Assembly (NCBI RefSeq): GCF_010725485.1 | Contig: NZ_AP022598.1 | Location: forward strand, 744,001-808,000 | Reading direction: 5' to 3' | Origin: Mycolicibacterium parafortuitum | GTDB lineage: Bacteria > Actinomycetota > Actinomycetes > Mycobacteriales > Mycobacteriaceae | Length of the DNA stretch: 64,000 nucleotides | Shown: one piece after another, positions 52,010 through 60,756 of the stretch | Layout: the number at the start of each line of letters is the position of its first letter | Position numbering within the stretch: position 1 is the stretch's first letter | The notes under the pieces: generated by a model | The model's database searches: none | Told to the model about the DNA's origin: nothing | What the model saw: the letters and a program-made list of their open reading frames with translations, nothing else | Translations under genes and position numbers: made by a program

Positions 52010-52926
52010 TGACCTCCACATGGACCGCCGCCAACGTCCCCGATCAGTCCGGCAGGGTCGCCGTCGTGACCGGTGCCAACACCGGCATCGGTTACGAGGC
52101 CGCACAGGTGCTCGCGGGTAAGGGGGCCCGCGTCGTCATCGCGGTGCGCAACCTGGACAAGGGCAAGGACGCCGTCGACCGGATCACCCACCGCCACCCC
52201 GGCGCCGACGTGTCGCTGCAGGAACTCGACCTGTCCTCGCTGGCGAGCATCCGGGGCGCGGCCGAGGAGTTGCGCGGGGCGCATCCGCGGCTGGATCTGC
52301 TGGTCAACAACGCAGGCGTGATGTATCCGCCGAAGCAGACCACCGCCGACGGGTTCGAGCTGCAGTTCGGCACCAACCACCTCGGGCATTTCGCGCTGAC
52401 CGGCCTGCTGCTGGACACCCTGCTCGACGTGCCCGGCTCGCGCGTGGTGACGGTCGCGAGCATGGCGCACCGCAACATGGCCGACATCCACTTCGACGAC
52501 CTGAACTGGGAACGCAAATACAACCGGGTCGCGGCGTACGGCCAGTCGAAGCTGGCCAACCTGATGTTCACCTACGAGCTGCAGCGCAGGCTCACCGCGC
52601 ACGGCGCGCCGACCGTCGCGGTCGCGGCACATCCCGGCATCTCCAACACCGAGCTGATGCGCCACATCCCCGGCACCGGCCTGCCCGGGGTGATGACCCT
52701 GGCCGGGCTGATCACCAACAGCCCGCGCGTCGGTGCGCTGGCGACGCTGCGCGCGGCCACCGATCCCGAGGTGCGCGGCGGCCAGTACTACGGGCCGTCC
52801 GGATTCCGGGAGATGGTCGGGCACCCGGTGCTGGTGGACTCCAACGCCAAGTCCCACGACGTGGAAGTCCAGCAGCGGCTGTGGACGGTGTCGGAGGACC
52901 TGACCGGTGTGAAGTTCCCGATCTGA
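52009..52926 (+). CDS. SDR family oxidoreductase (Rv0439c-like)
   Basis: A 305-residue SDR highly similar to that at 42753. The cofactor motif is VTGANTGIGYEAAQVLAGKG, NNAG lies at about 101-104, the catalytic motif is AAYGQSKLANLMFTYELQ, and the shared stretch ADGFELQFGTNHLGHFALTG is identical in both. It overlaps moeA2 by 1 base and so belongs to the moeA2-psd-pssA operon, as Rv0439c does from memory. The substrate is unknown. Confidence 0.92.
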   Translation: MTSTWTAANVPDQSGRVAVVTGANTGIGYEAAQVLAGKGARVVIAVRNLDKGKDAVDRITHRHPGADVSLQELDLSSLASIRGAAEELRGAHPRLDLLVNNAGVMYPPKQTTADGFELQFGTNHLGHFALTGLLLDTLLDVPGSRVVTVASMAHRNMADIHFDDLNWERKYNRVAAYGQSKLANLMFTYELQRRLTAHGAPTVAVAAHPGISNTELMRHIPGTGLPGVMTLAGLITNSPRVGALATLRAATDPEVRGGQYYGPSGFREMVGHPVLVDSNAKSHDVEVQQRLWTVSEDLTGVKFPI

Positions 52927-54122
52927 TGCGTTCCGTCGACGAACACCGGCGTGTGGTCGCCGGCCTGATCACCGCACGCCCCGCCCAGACCGTGCCGATC
53001 GCGGACGCCCTCGGCATGGTGCTCGCCGCCGACGTGGTGGCGGCGTTGTCCCTGCCGGGTTTCGACAACTCCGCGATGGACGGCTACGCGGTGCGCACCG
53101 AGGACGTCGCGACCGCGACCGCGGACACCCCGGTGCGGCTGCCCGTCGCCGAGGACATCCCGGCCGGGCGCACCGACATCCCGACCCTGGCGCCGGGCAC
53201 CGCGCACCGCATCATGACCGGCGCGCCGCTGCCGTACGGCGCGACGACCGTCGTCCCCGTCGAGAGCACCGACGGCGGCGTGGACACCGTGACGATCCGG
53301 CAGGCCAAGCAGGACGGCCAGCACATCCGCCGCGCCGGCGAGGACGTGTCGGCGGGTACCACGGTGCTGCGCGCCGGGCAGGTCGTCACTCCCGCGGTGC
53401 TCGGCCTCGCCGCGGCGCTCGGGCTCGGTGAGCTGACCGTGACCCCGCGGCAGCGGGTGCTGGTCGTGTCGACGGGCACCGAGCTGGTCACCGCGGGCAC
53501 TCCGCTGCAGCCCGGGCAGATCTACGAGTCCAACGGTGTGATGCTCGCCGCCGCGGTGCGCGACGCCGGTGGCGAGGTGATCGCGTCGCCGATGACCGGC
53601 GACGACGTCGCGGTGTTCACCGACACGCTGCGCCGGTACGCCGCCGACGCGGATTTGATCCTGACCACCGGCGGGGTCAGCGCGGGCGCGTACGAGGTGG
53701 TCAAGGACGCGCTCGGCCCGGGAAGCGTCGAGTTCGTGAAGGTCGCCATGCAGCCCGGTATGCCTCAGGGCTGCGGCACGGTCGAGGACACCCCGATCGT
53801 GACGCTGCCGGGCAATCCGGTGTCGGCCCTGGTGTCGTTCGAGGTGTTCGTGCGTCCGGCGCTGCGCGCCGCGACGGGGTTCGCCGACACCGAGCGGCCC
53901 CGCCGCACGGCGATGCTGACCGAGGATCTGACCTCACCGCGCGGGAAGCGGCAGTTCCGGCGCGGTGTCTTCGACCCCGTCACCGACTCCGTGACCGGTT
54001 ACGGCCCGCCCGCCTCCCACCATCTGCGGTGGCTGGCCTCGGCGAACTGCCTGCTGGAACTCGACGAGGACACCGCAGAAGTGGCCGCGGGGTCGCGTGT
54101 GCAGGTCTGGGACCTGAGATAG
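52926..54122 (+). CDS. moeA2: Molybdopterin molybdenumtransferase MoeA
   Basis: A 398-residue MoeA. Features: DNSAMDGYAVR (about residues 47-57), IMTGAPLPYGATTVVPVE, VLVVSTGTEL, the MoCF motif ILTTGGVSAGAYEVVKDAL, VAMQPGMPQGCG and LPGNPVSALVSFEVFVRPAL. It inserts molybdenum into molybdopterin. Its place with SDR, psd and pssA matches mycobacterial moeA2. The conserved Asp after GGVS-G-Y is Glu here (AYE), a conservative change. ATG overlaps the SDR stop. Confidence 0.95.
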   Translation: MRSVDEHRRVVAGLITARPAQTVPIADALGMVLAADVVAALSLPGFDNSAMDGYAVRTEDVATATADTPVRLPVAEDIPAGRTDIPTLAPGTAHRIMTGAPLPYGATTVVPVESTDGGVDTVTIRQAKQDGQHIRRAGEDVSAGTTVLRAGQVVTPAVLGLAAALGLGELTVTPRQRVLVVSTGTELVTAGTPLQPGQIYESNGVMLAAAVRDAGGEVIASPMTGDDVAVFTDTLRRYAADADLILTTGGVSAGAYEVVKDALGPGSVEFVKVAMQPGMPQGCGTVEDTPIVTLPGNPVSALVSFEVFVRPALRAATGFADTERPRRTAMLTEDLTSPRGKRQFRRGVFDPVTDSVTGYGPPASHHLRWLASANCLLELDEDTAEVAAGSRVQVWDLR

Positions 54123-54134
54123 CCTGGCGAGACG

Positions 54135-54833
54135 ATGGCCAGACGCCCCGACCTCAAGACAGGACCAGCGCGCCTGGCGGCCCTGGTTCGTACCACCGTC
54201 CCCCCGATGCACCCGGCGGGGTTGCCGTTCGTCGGCGCCAGCCTGGCGGTCGCGCTGGCCGGCCGCAGAACGCGGTGGCTGCGCAACGCCGGCGTCGCGT
54301 CGGCGGCCGCCAACGCCGCGTTCTTCCGGCACCCGCCGCGCACACCTCCGACCCGGTCCGGCGTCGTGGTCGCCCCTGCCGACGGGCTGATCTGCCTGAT
54401 CGAAGAGGAATTGCCGCCCAGCGAATTAGGGCTCCCGGCAACACCTTTGCCGAGGATCAGCATCTTCCTGTCGCTGTTCGACGCACATGTGCAGCGCGCG
54501 CCGCTGGCCGGTGAGGTGGTTGCGGTGGCGCACCGGCCCGGGCTGTTCGGGTCCGCCGAACTGGCTGCCGCCAGCGAGGACAACGAACGCAACAGCGTGG
54601 TGATCCGCAGCCCCGAGGGCGCCGAGGTGATCGCGGTCCAGATCGCCGGACTGCTGGCCCGGCGCATCGTGTGCGACGTCAAGCCCGGCGACAAGGTCGG
54701 CCTCGGCGACACCTACGGCCTGATCCGCTACGGCTCCCGGCTGGACACCTACCTGCCCGCGGGCTCGGAGATCCTGGTCGGCGTCGGGCAGCGCGCCGTC
54801 GCCGGCGAGACCGTCCTGGCCGAGCTGCCCTGA
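54135..54833 (+). CDS. psd: Phosphatidylserine decarboxylase proenzyme
   Basis: A 232-residue short-form [17 protein letters not shown] and [15 protein letters not shown] are family motifs. The self-cleavage/pyruvoyl site is the GS of [12 protein letters not shown] (about residues 196-207), where the Ser becomes the pyruvoyl group. It makes phosphatidylethanolamine from phosphatidylserine at the membrane. Overlaps pssA (TGATG), so lipid enzymes are coupled. Confidence 0.96.
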   Translation: MARRPDLKTGPARLAALVRTTVPPMHPAGLPFVGASLAVALAGRRTRWLRNAGVASAAANAAFFRHPPRTPPTRSGVVVAPADGLICLIEEELPPSELGLPATPLPRISIFLSLFDAHVQRAPLAGEVVAVAHRPGLFGSAELAAASEDNERNSVVIRSPEGAEVIAVQIAGLLARRIVCDVKPGDKVGLGDTYGLIRYGSRLDTYLPAGSEILVGVGQRAVAGETVLAELP

Positions 54834-55699
54834 TGCGCCCACGCCTCAAGACGCCGGTGGTCAGCGCCCGCATCCTGCCGAGCGCGATGACCGTCGCGGC
54901 GATCTGCCTGGGCCTGAGCGCGGTCAAGATGGCGCTCGACGGCCGCCCGACCGAAGCGATGGCGTTCCTGGCGATCGCCGCGATCCTCGACGGCCTCGAC
55001 GGCCGGGTGGCGCGTGCGTTGAACGCGACCTCGAAGATGGGCGAGGAGATCGACTCGCTGGCCGACGCGGTGAATTTCGGTGTCGCCCCGGCGTTCATCG
55101 TCTACGCCACATTGCTGTCGACGTCGCAGATCGGCTGGATCGTGGTGCTGCTGTACGCGGTGTGCATCGTGCTACGGCTGGCGCGTTTCAACGCGATGCT
55201 GTCGGTCGACCAGCCCGCCTACGAGAAGAAGTACTTCACCGGTATGCCCGCACCCGCGGGCGCGATCGGCGCGATCGGCCCGCTGGCGGCCAAGATGCAG
55301 TTCGGTGAGGGCTGGTGGACCTCCGAGCCGGCCGTGGTGATCTGGATGATCGGCGTCTCGCTGCTGGTGGTCAGCACGCTGCCGATGCGCAAGATCCACA
55401 CCTTCTCGGTGCCGCCGAACATGGTGGCACCGCTGCTGGCGCTGCTGGCGATCGGTGTCGCCGCGTCGATCATGTACGGCTACATCGTGATCCTGGTGAT
55501 CATCGTCGCGTACTTCCTGCACATCCCGTTCGCGTTGCGCACCAAGCGGTTCCTGGCGGCACACCCCGAGGTGTGGGACGACAAACCCCGCCAGCAGCGG
55601 GCCGCACGGCGCGCGATCCGTCGCACCCACCGGACACAGCGGGCCCAGCCACGCCGCTCTTCGCTGCGCCTCGGTCTGCGCAGGCCGCCGAAAGGCTGA
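54833..55699 (+). CDS. pssA: CDP-diacylglycerol-serine O-phosphatidyltransferase
   Basis: A 288-residue CDP-alcohol phosphatidyltransferase. The signature DGLDGRVARAL...GEEIDSLAD (about residues 50-80) has all the required acidic residues. About eight membrane segments follow, then a very basic C-terminal tail (RQQRAARRAIRRTHRTQR...). It makes phosphatidylserine, the substrate of Psd encoded just upstream. Start overlaps the psd stop. Confidence 0.96.
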   Translation: MRPRLKTPVVSARILPSAMTVAAICLGLSAVKMALDGRPTEAMAFLAIAAILDGLDGRVARALNATSKMGEEIDSLADAVNFGVAPAFIVYATLLSTSQIGWIVVLLYAVCIVLRLARFNAMLSVDQPAYEKKYFTGMPAPAGAIGAIGPLAAKMQFGEGWWTSEPAVVIWMIGVSLLVVSTLPMRKIHTFSVPPNMVAPLLALLAIGVAASIMYGYIVILVIIVAYFLHIPFALRTKRFLAAHPEVWDDKPRQQRAARRAIRRTHRTQRAQPRRSSLRLGLRRPPKG

Positions 55700-55703
55700 G
55701 GCG

Positions 55704-57863
55704 TTGGCACAGCTCGCGCTCACCGCCCGGTTGAACACCTCCGCGCTGGACTCACGCCGCGGGGTGGTCCGCCTGCATCCCGAGGCGATCGCCGCGCTGG
55801 GCATCCGGGAGTGGGACGCCGTGTCGCTGACGGGCGCACGCACCACCGCCGCCGTGGTCGGCGTCGCCCCGGCCGGGACACCCGCGGGCACCGCGCTGCT
55901 CGACGACGTGACGCTGTCGAATGCGGGCCTGCGCGAAGACACGTCGGTCCTGGTGTCTGCGGTGGCGGTCCAGGGTGCGCGGTCGGTGACACTGAGCGGT
56001 TCCCGGCTGGCCAGCCGGTCGATCAGCCCCGCCACGCTGCGCCAGGCGCTGCTGGGCAAGGTGATGACGGTCGGCGACACGGTTTCGCTGCTGCCCCGCG
56101 ACCTGGGTCCCGGCACGTCCACGTCGGCGGCCACCGCGGCGCTGGCGTCGTCGGTCGGCATCACCTGGACCTCGGAACTGCTGACCGTCACCGCCGTCGA
56201 CCCGGCCGGCCCGGTGAGTGTGCAGCCCAATTCGCTGGTCTGCTGGGGCGACTCGGCTGCGCCGGCGCCCTCGGCGCCGCCACCGGCCGAACCCGAGCAA
56301 CCACACACGCCGGCAATCGCTTTCGACGACCTCAAGGGTTCGCACAGCCAGGCGAGCCGGCTCACGGAATGGCTCAAGCTCGCCCTGGATCAGCCCGAGC
56401 TGCTCGAAAAGCTCGGCGCCACCGCCAATCTCGGCGTGCTGGTGTCGGGTCCGGCGGGCGTCGGCAAAGCCACGCTGGTGCGCACCGTGTGCGCGGACCG
56501 GCGGCTGGTGGAACTGGACGGCCCGGAGGTTGGCTCGCTGCGCGCCGAGGACCGCCTCGCCAAGGTCTCGTCCGCCGTTGCCGCGGTGCGTGACGGCGGG
56601 GGCGTGCTGCTGGTCACCGACGTCGACGCGCTGCTGCCGGCACCGCCCGACCCGGTGGCGACGCTGATCCTCGCCGAACTGCGCAACGCGGTCGCGACCG
56701 AGGGGGTCGCGTTCGTCGCGACGTCGGCGATCCCGGACAGCGTCGACACCCGGCTGCGCTCCCCCGACCTGTGCGACCGTGAACTCGGCCTGAGCCTGCC
56801 CGACGGTGCGGTGCGCAGGCAGTTGCTCGAGGTGCTGCTGCGCGACGTGCCGGCGCGCGACCTCGATCTCGGTGAGATCTCTGAGCGCACACCGGGTTTC
56901 GTGGTGGCCGACCTGGCCGCGCTGATCCGCGAGGCCGCGCTGCGGGCCGCCGCCCGCGCCAGCGAGAGCGGCGACGCACCGGAGCTGCGCCAGGAGGACC
57001 TCACCGGTGCGCTCGGAGTGATCCGGCCGTTGTCCCGGTCGGCCACCGAGGAGGTGTCGGTCGGCTCGGTGACCCTCGACGACGTCGGGGACATGGTCGA
57101 CACCAAACAGGCACTGACCGAGGCGGTGCTGTGGCCGCTGCAACACCCGGAGACGTTCCAGCGTCTTGGTGTGGAGCCGCCGCGCGGCGTGCTGCTCTAC
57201 GGCCCGCCCGGGTGCGGCAAGACGTTCGTGGTGCGGGCGCTGGCGAGCTCGGGGCGGCTGAGCGTGCACGCGGTCAAGGGCGCCGAGCTGATGGACAAGT
57301 GGGTCGGCTCGTCGGAGAAGGCGGTGCGCGAATTGTTCCAGCGGGCCCGGGATTCCGCGCCGTCGCTGGTGTTCCTCGACGAGATCGACGCGCTCGCGCC
57401 GCGGCGCGGGCAGAGCTTCGACTCCGGGGTGACCGACCGGGTGGTCGCGGCGATGCTGACCGAACTCGACGGCATCGAACCGCTGCGCGATGTGGTCGTA
57501 CTGGGTGCGACCAACCGACCCGATCTGATCGACCCGGCGCTGCTTCGGCCGGGCCGGCTGGAGAAGCTGGTGTTCGTCGAGCCGCCCGACACCGAGGCCC
57601 GCACCCAGATCCTGCGGACCGCGGGGAAATCCGTGCCGCTGGCACCGGACGTCGACCTGGAGGCGCTGGCATCCGAGCTGGACGGCTACAGCGCCGCCGA
57701 CTGCGTGGCGTTGCTGCGGGAGGCCGCGCTGACCGCGATGCGGCGCTCCATCGACGCGGCCGACGTCACCGCCGAGGACGTGGCCACCGCCCGCGAGACG
57801 GTCCGGCCGTCGCTGGATCCGGTCCAGGTCGAGGCGCTGCGGACGTTCGCCGAGTCCCGCTGA
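55704..57863 (+). CDS. CDC48/p97-like double AAA ATPase (Rv0435c-like)
   Basis: A 719-residue protein. An N-terminal CDC48-N-like beta domain (about 1-180) is followed by two AAA modules. D1 has a Walker A-like VSGPAGVGKATLVR and a weakened Walker B (LLVTDVDALLP, without DE), so it may not hydrolyse ATP. D2 is intact: LYGPPGCGKTFVVRAL, LVFLDEIDALAPRRG, the arginine-finger region DGIEPLRDVVVLGATNRPD and a sensor region. It should unfold or extract proteins. TTG start 4 bases after pssA, so it is part of the lipid operon. From memory it corresponds to Rv0435c. Confidence 0.93.
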   Translation: MAQLALTARLNTSALDSRRGVVRLHPEAIAALGIREWDAVSLTGARTTAAVVGVAPAGTPAGTALLDDVTLSNAGLREDTSVLVSAVAVQGARSVTLSGSRLASRSISPATLRQALLGKVMTVGDTVSLLPRDLGPGTSTSAATAALASSVGITWTSELLTVTAVDPAGPVSVQPNSLVCWGDSAAPAPSAPPPAEPEQPHTPAIAFDDLKGSHSQASRLTEWLKLALDQPELLEKLGATANLGVLVSGPAGVGKATLVRTVCADRRLVELDGPEVGSLRAEDRLAKVSSAVAAVRDGGGVLLVTDVDALLPAPPDPVATLILAELRNAVATEGVAFVATSAIPDSVDTRLRSPDLCDRELGLSLPDGAVRRQLLEVLLRDVPARDLDLGEISERTPGFVVADLAALIREAALRAAARASESGDAPELRQEDLTGALGVIRPLSRSATEEVSVGSVTLDDVGDMVDTKQALTEAVLWPLQHPETFQRLGVEPPRGVLLYGPPGCGKTFVVRALASSGRLSVHAVKGAELMDKWVGSSEKAVRELFQRARDSAPSLVFLDEIDALAPRRGQSFDSGVTDRVVAAMLTELDGIEPLRDVVVLGATNRPDLIDPALLRPGRLEKLVFVEPPDTEARTQILRTAGKSVPLAPDVDLEALASELDGYSAADCVALLREAALTAMRRSIDAADVTAEDVATARETVRPSLDPVQVEALRTFAESR

Positions 57864-57878
57864 CCCGGACCGCCGCGC

Positions 57879-57942
57879 GGCGAAAGTGCGGTGAGATCGC
57901 GACTTCGCACGAATCGGCGATCTGAGCGCACTCTCGATGGCG
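57879..57942. repeat. Imperfect intergenic palindrome E
   Basis: Two halves related by AGTGCG-n-T-n-AGATCGC and TTCG in inverted order around a centre near 57911. It lies between the AAA ATPase and the DUF1707 gene, 15 bases after the stop. No T-tract. It is similar in size and style, but not in sequence, to palindromes A-D. Confidence 0.55.
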
Positions 57943-58015
57943 GAAACATATCTTGACAGTGACTAGTTATCGTGGAATCGTCCAATCTAGCCGTTGTCAA
58001 GTTCGGGGAGGGACC

Positions 58016-58450
58016 ATGAGCTCCACCACAGTCAGGGCCGGCGACCGCGAGCGTGAGGCCACCGCGGATGTGCTCGGACAGGCACTCGCGCAGGGATATC
58101 TCGATCTCGCTGAGTACGAATCGCGGCTGCAGACCGTCTACAGCGCGCAAACCGATCCGGACCTGCGGGCCCTCACCGCCGACCTGCCTGTCGCCGAGGT
58201 GCGCCGCAACGATCCGCGCCGTGCCGCGGCGCGCGCGGCTGCCGCCCGCCGCGGCATCCATCTGCACCTCGCGGCCTACGCGACGATGGTTGTCGTCGTG
58301 CTCACCGTGTGGCTCGCGGTCGGCCTCGGCACCGGCAGCTGGTACTTCTGGCCCGTCTGGCCGATCCTCGGCGCGGGCATCGGGGTGGCCGCGCACGCGC
58401 TGCCGATCCGGCTCGCGTTCCCGGCGTGCCCGGGGCTCACGGCCCGCTAG
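58016..58450 (+). CDS. DUF1707 domain membrane protein
   Basis: A 144-residue protein. An N-terminal DUF1707 domain (residues about 7-60: VRAGDREREATADVLGQALAQGYLDLAEYESRLQTVYSAQT) precedes a basic linker and two membrane helices (about 88-108 and 113-133). ATG 58016 has GGGGAGGG upstream. It overlaps the convergent antiporter gene by 4 bases. A TTGACA at 57953-57958 is the best -35 candidate. Function unknown; the family is common in actinobacteria, often with PadR-type regulators. Confidence 0.85.
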   Translation: MSSTTVRAGDREREATADVLGQALAQGYLDLAEYESRLQTVYSAQTDPDLRALTADLPVAEVRRNDPRRAAARAAAARRGIHLHLAAYATMVVVVLTVWLAVGLGTGSWYFWPVWPILGAGIGVAAHALPIRLAFPACPGLTAR

Positions 58451-59943
58451 TTCGGATCCCCGTACTCGTCGAACCAGTACGCCAGCTTGCCGCGGCGGCT
58501 GACCGCGCGCAGCCGCCGCTCGGCGAGTTCGCGGGTCACCGACGTCGTCACGATCAGCAGTTCGTCGCCGATCGCGAGCCGGGTGACCGGCTGCGGCACG
58601 AACGAATGGCCCGCCCGGATGATCAGCGTGATCACGCTCGGGTCGGGTAGCCGCAATTCCATCACCGTGACGTTGTGTAACCGCGAACCCGGCGACACGG
58701 TCATCGTCAGCAACTCAGCGCCGAGCACGTCCAGCGGTGCCGCGTCGACCTGGATCTCACGGGTGGTGTCACGGGGGATCAGGTGCAGCCATTCGGCGAC
58801 CATGCGCAGGCTCGGACCCTGGATCGCGGTGTAGAGCACCACCAGGATGAACACGATGTGCAGCAGCCGCCAGCTGTCGGGCACCCCCGCCACGATCGGA
58901 TAGGTGCACAGCACGATCGGCACCGCCCCGCGCAGACCCGCCCACGACAGGAAGACCTTCTCGCGCCACGGCACCCGGAAGCCGATGAGCGACAGGAAGA
59001 CCGACAGGGGCCGCGCCAACAGCAACAGCACCAGCCCCGCGACGATCGCCGGCACCACCTCGCGGAGCAGCTCCGACGGCGACACCAGCAGGCCGAGGAT
59101 CACGAACACCCCGATCTGGGCGAGCCAGCCGGCCCCCTCGGCGAACGACCGCGTCGCCGACCGGTGCGGCAGCCCGGAGTTCGCGAGCACGACGCCCGAC
59201 AGATACGCCGCCAGGAATCCGCTCGCGTGCGCGGTGCCCGCCGCGGCGAACGCGACCATGCACAGCCCGAACGCCGCGAGCGGATACAGGCCGGCGGCGG
59301 GCAACGCGATCCGGCGCAAGGTCATCGCGCCGAGGAACCCGAACCCGAGCCCGAGCACGACACCCATCAACAACTCGTAGAGCATCGTGCCCGCGATGGT
59401 CAGCGGGTCGAGGTCCATCGGCACCACGCTGAACAGCAGCACGAGGATCACCGCAGGCGCGTCGTTGAAGCCGGATTCGGCTTCCAGCAAGCCACTGAGC
59501 CGGCGCGGCAGCGGCACCACCCGCAGCACCGAGAACACCGCGGCGGCGTCCGTACTCGACACCACCGCGCCGAGCAGCAGCGCCAGCTGCCAGTCCATGC
59601 CGAGCACCCAGTGCACCGCCGCGGCCGTGATCACCGTGCTCGCCGCGACGCCGAACGTCGCTAGTACACCGGCGGGGGCCAGCACTTTCCTGATGTCGTT
59701 GAAGCGGGTGGTCAGGCCGCCCTCGACCAGGATCACCGCCAGCGCCGCGGTGCCCAGATCCTGCGCCAGCTGCGCGTTGTCGAACTGCAGCCCGAGACCG
59801 TCCTCCCCGACCAGCACGCCGACCCCGAGAAACAGCAATAGGCTGGGCAGGCCGACCCCGGTGGCCAGCCTCGTCGCGGCAATGCTCGCCAGCAGCACCA
59901 GACCGCCGATGAACAGCGCCACGTAGAGCTGCTGCAGGGTCAC
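58447..59943 (-). CDS. CPA1-type K+/Na+:H+ antiporter (NhaP2/CvrA-like) with C-terminal TrkA domain
   Basis: A 498-residue protein with 12-13 membrane helices. The ion-path motif is ALLLGAVVSSTDAAAVFSVLR (about residues 105-125), with further conserved FNDAPAVILVLLF and SWAGLRGAVPIVL. The C-terminal about 90 residues form a TrkA-C-like domain (LRLPDPSVITLIIRAGHSFVPQPVTRLAIGDELLIVT). It exchanges potassium or sodium for protons at the membrane. GTG 59943. It is divergent from the TrkA-type gene by 30 bases, so they share a promoter region. Confidence 0.9.
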   Translation of the reverse strand: MTLQQLYVALFIGGLVLLASIAATRLATGVGLPSLLLFLGVGVLVGEDGLGLQFDNAQLAQDLGTAALAVILVEGGLTTRFNDIRKVLAPAGVLATFGVAASTVITAAAVHWVLGMDWQLALLLGAVVSSTDAAAVFSVLRVVPLPRRLSGLLEAESGFNDAPAVILVLLFSVVPMDLDPLTIAGTMLYELLMGVVLGLGFGFLGAMTLRRIALPAAGLYPLAAFGLCMVAFAAAGTAHASGFLAAYLSGVVLANSGLPHRSATRSFAEGAGWLAQIGVFVILGLLVSPSELLREVVPAIVAGLVLLLLARPLSVFLSLIGFRVPWREKVFLSWAGLRGAVPIVLCTYPIVAGVPDSWRLLHIVFILVVLYTAIQGPSLRMVAEWLHLIPRDTTREIQVDAAPLDVLGAELLTMTVSPGSRLHNVTVMELRLPDPSVITLIIRAGHSFVPQPVTRLAIGDELLIVTTSVTRELAERRLRAVSRRGKLAYWFDEYGDPN

Positions 59944-59973
59944 CCAGATGAGTAAATCAGGGACAGGAGGTTC

Positions 59974-60669
59974 ATGCGGATCGCAGTGGCGGGCGCGGGT
60001 GCGGTCGGCCGGTCGGTGGCCCAGGAGCTCGTCGACTACGGCCACAAGGTCCTGATCATCGAGAAGGAATTCCACCGCTACGAGCCGAGCTCGGTCCCCG
60101 GCGCGGAGTGGCTGTGGGCGGACGCGTGCGAGGTCGGCTCCCTCGAAGAAGCCGAGATGCAGATCTGCGACGTCGCGATCGCGGCCACCGGCGACGACAA
60201 GGCGAATCTGGCGATGGCGCTGCTGGCCAAGACCGAGTTCGGTATCGAGCGGGTGGTGGCGCGGATCAACGACGCCCGCAACGAGTGGCTGTTCACCGAG
60301 GCGTGGGGCGTCGACGTGGCGGTGTCGACGCCGCTGGCACTCGTCGCCGCCATCGAAGGCGCGATCGACAAGGGTCAGTTGGTGCGGCTGATGGCGCTGG
60401 GCCGCGACTCCCGGGGCGATCTCGGGCAGAGCGCGACGAATGTCGCGAAGTTCACGCTGCCCGACGACAGCCCGCTGGTGCAGCGCCGCGTGCGAGACCT
60501 CGCGATGCCCGCCGACAGTGCGCTGGTGACGCTGATGCGCGGAAAACACCTGATCATCCCCACTCCGGACGAGGTGCTCAAGGCCGGTGACGAGCTGCTG
60601 TTCATCGCCGCATCCGGCGTCGAGGAACACATCAAGGCGATGGTGAAGGGCACCCGTAGACTGGAGTGA
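59974..60669 (+). CDS. TrkA-family potassium uptake regulatory protein
   Basis: A 231-residue protein. The N-terminal Rossmann domain (VAGAGAVGRSVAQELVDYGHKVLIIEKE, about residues 4-31) binds NAD(H) or nucleotides. A C-terminal TrkA-C domain (about 145-230) carries FTLPDDSPLVQRRVRDLAMPADSALVTLMRG. It would gate a K+ channel or transporter in the membrane. Divergent from the CPA1 antiporter. It resembles the CeoB/CeoC (TrkA/TrkB) pair, of which only one is here. Confidence 0.88.
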   Translation: MRIAVAGAGAVGRSVAQELVDYGHKVLIIEKEFHRYEPSSVPGAEWLWADACEVGSLEEAEMQICDVAIAATGDDKANLAMALLAKTEFGIERVVARINDARNEWLFTEAWGVDVAVSTPLALVAAIEGAIDKGQLVRLMALGRDSRGDLGQSATNVAKFTLPDDSPLVQRRVRDLAMPADSALVTLMRGKHLIIPTPDEVLKAGDELLFIAASGVEEHIKAMVKGTRRLE

Positions 60670-60756
60670 CTCCAAAGTCAGTACGGCTGACGCCCATGTC
60701 CACCTGCCCGACGGAAAGCCCGCCCGACAGCGTGCCGCCCACGACGAGACGGAGCC

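Noticed and set aside
60677..60691. Terminator after the TrkA-type gene
   Set aside because: GTCAG-n5-CTGAC is only a 5-bp stem with no T-tract.
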